Of a DNA stretch of 64,000 bases, positions 60,982 through 64,000 are shown piece after piece; within the stretch, counting starts at the first letter, position 1, and every line of letters begins with the position of its first letter. The stretch is taken from NCBI GenBank assembly GCA_964565415.1, contig CAZMEX010000004.1, positions 31,223-95,222 of the forward strand. The letters are read 5' to 3'. The stretch is from JAIOSM01 sp964565415 (GTDB lineage Bacteria; Desulfobacterota; Desulfobacteria; Desulfobacterales; Desulfobacteraceae). The translations under genes were made by a program, and so were the position numbers. A model generated the notes under the pieces. The model made no database searches. It was not told where the DNA came from and saw nothing but the letters and a program-made list of their open reading frames with translations.

Positions 60982-63938
60982 TGAGATTTCTTGCTGATTT
61001 ACATTTACATTCAAAATATTCCAGGGCAACAGCAAAGAATCTTGATCTTGAGCATATATATCAAGCTTCCATGATCAAAGGGATCACCGTTGTTGGAACA
61101 GGTGACTTTACCTATCCTGACTGGATTGATCAAATTGAAGAGAAGCTTGAGCCTGCTGAAACCGGGCTGTTCAAGCTGAAGCCTGAATTAAGCAGAGAGC
61201 TTTACAAGGATGTTCCAAAGCGTTGCCACAATAAAGTAAGATTTATACTCCAGTGTGAAATCAGCAGTATCTATAAAAAAAATAACCGGGTCAGAAAAAA
61301 TCACAATCTAATCTATTTTGACAATATTGAAAGCGTCAAAGCATTTAACTCAAAGCTTGATAAGATTGGTAATATCCGATCAGATGGACGACCCATCCTT
61401 GGGCTTGATGCAGAGAAACTGCTTGAGCTGATGCTTATGGTTGACGATTCTGGAATGTTCATACCGGCGCACATATGGACTCCATGGTTTTCAATGTTTG
61501 GATCAAAGTCAGGGTTTGATACAATTGAGGAGTGTTTTGGATCTTTAAGCAAATATATTTTTGCGGCAGAGACAGGTCTCTCTTCTGATCTTCCCATGAA
61601 CTTTCGCATTAAAAATCTTGATAATTTAAGTTTTGTTTCAAATTCCGATGCCCACTCTCCACGTTTTGTGGGCAGGAATGCATCTGTTTTTAACACTGAT
61701 CTCTCATTTGCCGGCATAAGAGATGCCCTGGAAAAAAAAGATCAAAAAAAATACATTGGCACAATAGATATGCATCCTGAACTTGGAAAATATCATTTAG
61801 ACGGTCACAGAAAATGCAATGTATGCCTTAATCCTGAACAAACCATTGAGCTGAATGGAATTTGTCCTGAATGCAATAAACCTCTCACCCTTGGAGTTTT
61901 ACACAGGGTACAGGAACTTGCAGACCGGGAAGAGGGGTTCATGCCTGAAAACAGACATGGCTTTCAAAAGATAGTACCCCTTGCTGAAATACTTTCTGAA
62001 ATTTTTGAGGTTGGACCCAATACAAAAACAGTGAACTCCTACTATAATAAAGCTGTGGAAACAATTGGTCCTGAGCTTGAAATCCTGCTTGATAAAAACA
62101 TGGAAGAGATTGAAAAAGCAAATATTCCCCTGCTCGCACAAGCCCTAGAAAAAATACGTCTGGGGGATATCACAGCCTCGGCAGGGTTTGATGGTGAATT
62201 TGGAAAAGTCAGGATATTTGACCATGAAACCAGACAAAAACTTAAAGGAGAAAATTTAACTCTTTTTGGCAGTAAAAGCAGTAACAAGAAAAAAACAGAA
62301 ACGCCCAAACCCATAAAGCAAAGCTCAAATCTTAAAAAAAAAGCCCGAACTAAACCTGCTAAAATCAAAAAAATTCAAAAAGATGAACTGAACAGAGAAC
62401 AAAAAATGATTGTCCATGCCAAAGCACATCCGCTTATTGTTGAAGCAGGTCCAGGCACTGGAAAGACAAGAACACTTACTGAAAAAATCATCCATCTCAT
62501 TAAAGAAAAAAAAGTTGACGGCAACTCCATCCTTGCCCTTACCTTTACAAATAAAGCTGCCCACGAAATGGGTAAAAGAATAAAACCTGCTTTGGTCTGC
62601 ACAGCTACTTTTCACTCATTCTGCCTGATGGTTTTAAAGGAGTACACCTCTTTTGACTTTGATATTGCTGATAATGAAGTGAGAGAAAGTCTTATCAAAC
62701 AGGCGTGTGCCAAGAGTAAAAAGATAAAACCCGGCACAGCTGACCTTATTATTCAAAGGGAAAAACAGAACCTTAACCTGTATGAAAGTTATGTAAACAA
62801 GAAAGATGTGCCCATAAAACAAATCTGGCATAAATATCAATCCCTTTTATCATCACACAACCTGTGTGATTATGAAGATTTAATATCAATGACTGTGAAC
62901 CTTTTTACAAAAGAGCAGGACCTTCTTTTAAAAGTAAAAAAACGATTTACCCATATTTTTGTTGATGAGTATCAGGATATAAATAAAGCACAATATGTTC
63001 TGGTAAAACTGATGGCAGGTAATGGAAAAAACCTTATGGTTATAGGTGACCCTGATCAATCAATTTATGGGTTCCGAGGGTCTGACAATAAATATTTTAA
63101 ACAATTTGCCCGGGACTTTCCCCAAAGCGTAAAGATCACATTAAATAGAAATTACAGGTCAACCCAGACTATTTTAGATGCATCTTTTCAATTGATTACA
63201 GATGCCGGCAAAACAGGTTCAAAAAAGAGAATCTTTTCCAATATTTCAGGCAAAGAAAAAATTATAATTGTGAAAACAGCAAGTGAAAGAGCAGAAGCTG
63301 TTGCTGTGGGCAAGATGATTGAAGAACTTGTTGGAGGAATATCATCCCTTTCAGCCCAGATACAAATAACAACCAGTGAAAAAGAGTACTCCTTTGCTGA
63401 TTTTGCTATTCTTTTCCGCACAAAAAAGCAGGCAATAATTTTTGAAGAGATTTTTGAAAAAGCAAACATACCTTTCCAGTCAGCTCGCAAAGAGAGTAAA
63501 GACAAGAACAATAAGGATAAACCTCTAAATGCAGTTAGCCCCTTGAACCCTCTTTACCATGAGGAGCAGGATTTTTTCAAATTTGAAGCTGAAAAAGTTT
63601 CTCTCATGAGCATGCATGCCTCTAAAGGTCTTGAATTTCCCGTTGTATTTATTGCAGGATGTGAAAAAACATTTATTCCATTTGCCCGGGACGGGAAAAC
63701 AGTAGAGGATATTAAAGAGGAGAAACGACTTTTCTATGTTGCAATGACCCGTGCCAAAGATATCCTCTGCCTGACCCATGCAAAAAAGCGCATGGTTTTT
63801 GGAAAAACCTTAAACCGAAAGAAATCTGAATTCCTATCTGATATTGAAGAAAGCCTTAAACAGTATCAAAGCTCCAGTCCTGCAAAAAAAATAAAAAAAC
63901 AGACTGCAACACAATTGGATTTGTTTGACCAGGGATAA
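60981..63938 (+). CDS. EndoQ-like PHP nuclease fused to UvrD-family helicase
   Basis: This 985-residue protein has two parts. Residues 1-425 look like endonuclease Q, which cuts 5' of deaminated bases and abasic sites: PHP metal motifs DLHLHSKYS (6-14), QCEIS (about 92), PAHIWTPW (about 163) and SDAHSPR (222-228), plus a four-Cys zinc site (Cys279, 282, 295, 298). A basic linker (about 430-465) joins a UvrD/Rep-type SF1A helicase: Walker A GPGTGKT (about 490), DEYQD, GDPDQSIYGFRG, LNRNYRS, MHASKGLEFPVVF and FYVAMTRAK. The helicase part is about 520 residues, shorter than full UvrD, so accessory subdomains are reduced. It should work in DNA repair; the coupling of cutting and unwinding is inferred. 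Confidence 0.88.
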   Translation: MRFLADLHLHSKYSRATAKNLDLEHIYQASMIKGITVVGTGDFTYPDWIDQIEEKLEPAETGLFKLKPELSRELYKDVPKRCHNKVRFILQCEISSIYKKNNRVRKNHNLIYFDNIESVKAFNSKLDKIGNIRSDGRPILGLDAEKLLELMLMVDDSGMFIPAHIWTPWFSMFGSKSGFDTIEECFGSLSKYIFAAETGLSSDLPMNFRIKNLDNLSFVSNSDAHSPRFVGRNASVFNTDLSFAGIRDALEKKDQKKYIGTIDMHPELGKYHLDGHRKCNVCLNPEQTIELNGICPECNKPLTLGVLHRVQELADREEGFMPENRHGFQKIVPLAEILSEIFEVGPNTKTVNSYYNKAVETIGPELEILLDKNMEEIEKANIPLLAQALEKIRLGDITASAGFDGEFGKVRIFDHETRQKLKGENLTLFGSKSSNKKKTETPKPIKQSSNLKKKARTKPAKIKKIQKDELNREQKMIVHAKAHPLIVEAGPGTGKTRTLTEKIIHLIKEKKVDGNSILALTFTNKAAHEMGKRIKPALVCTATFHSFCLMVLKEYTSFDFDIADNEVRESLIKQACAKSKKIKPGTADLIIQREKQNLNLYESYVNKKDVPIKQIWHKYQSLLSSHNLCDYEDLISMTVNLFTKEQDLLLKVKKRFTHIFVDEYQDINKAQYVLVKLMAGNGKNLMVIGDPDQSIYGFRGSDNKYFKQFARDFPQSVKITLNRNYRSTQTILDASFQLITDAGKTGSKKRIFSNISGKEKIIIVKTASERAEAVAVGKMIEELVGGISSLSAQIQITTSEKEYSFADFAILFRTKKQAIIFEEIFEKANIPFQSARKESKDKNNKDKPLNAVSPLNPLYHEEQDFFKFEAEKVSLMSMHASKGLEFPVVFIAGCEKTFIPFARDGKTVEDIKEEKRLFYVAMTRAKDILCLTHAKKRMVFGKTLNRKKSEFLSDIEESLKQYQSSSPAKKIKKQTATQLDLFDQG

Positions 63939-64000
63939 AATGTATGAACCACATAAAGGTTTTATTCGTCAAATCAATTTAAAAAACTATTGAGACTTAC

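Noticed and set aside
63940..63993. 17-codon frame starting one base after the helicase stop
   Set aside because: Too short, no ribosome-binding site and the window ends here; nothing supports translation.

Overview
The window is AT-rich (judged by eye, not counted), densely coded on both strands, and contains no insertion sequence, CRISPR array, rRNA or tRNA that I could recognise. The gene content suggests a motile, anaerobic Desulfobacterota-like bacterium, probably near Desulfobacterales. The pointers are many hybrid kinases and receiver proteins, large methyl-accepting chemotaxis proteins (MCPs), DUF342/FapA proteins, sigma-54 regulators, a TAXI-type TRAP transporter beside an ADP-forming acyl-CoA synthetase, and an anaerobe-style B12 salvage operon. 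This placement is inference from gene families; no rRNA is present to fix it.

Layout. 1-2.5 kb: 3' end of apt and a Cache-domain MCP. 2.5-6.5 kb (minus): transglutaminase-like membrane protein, ABC ATPase and ABC permease. 6.7-15 kb: a signalling block with a receiver-histidine kinase and a receiver-PAS protein (plus), facing a minus operon of three related receiver proteins, two of them fused to FapA. 15.3-18.6 kb: hybrid kinase plus sigma-54 response regulator. 18.9-31.5 kb: a complete chemotaxis operon (MCP with three CZB domains, small unknown protein, CheW, MCP with duplicated Cache unit, CheA, CheD, HDOD protein, CheY, CheX, CheB, CheR). 31.7-36 kb: cobU, radical SAM gene, cobS, cobD, cbiB. 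36-42.1 kb (minus): NifU-like scaffold, then a small ferredoxin-like gene, carA, carB and a radical SAM gene. 42.3-46.3 kb: AraC/GyrI regulator, MATE exporter, DUF3795 protein, EamA transporter. 46.3-51 kb (minus): DUF1566 protein, lipoprotein, Cache sensor kinase, sigma-54 regulator. 51.3-58.5 kb: enoyl-CoA hydratase, acyl-CoA synthetase, TAXI binding protein, fused TRAP permease, universal stress protein. 58.8-64 kb: zinc-ribbon protein, argG, CsaA-like protein and an EndoQ-UvrD fusion.

How the parts may work together. Three sites match the sigma-54 -24/-12 element: before the chemotaxis operon, before the enoyl-CoA hydratase and before the TRAP operon. Two of them have palindromic candidate activator sites upstream, and two sigma-54 activator genes lie nearby. 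CheA has, where its CheY-binding P2 domain would be, two tandem motifs resembling the c-di-GMP-binding MshEN domain. More divergent copies of the motif occur in the larger receiver-FapA protein. My leading candidate for an undescribed system is therefore a motility and chemotaxis hub in which receiver-FapA proteins and an MshEN-bearing CheA could share a second-messenger input. A second candidate is the single-chain fusion of an EndoQ-like PHP nuclease with a UvrD-family helicase at 61-63.9 kb.
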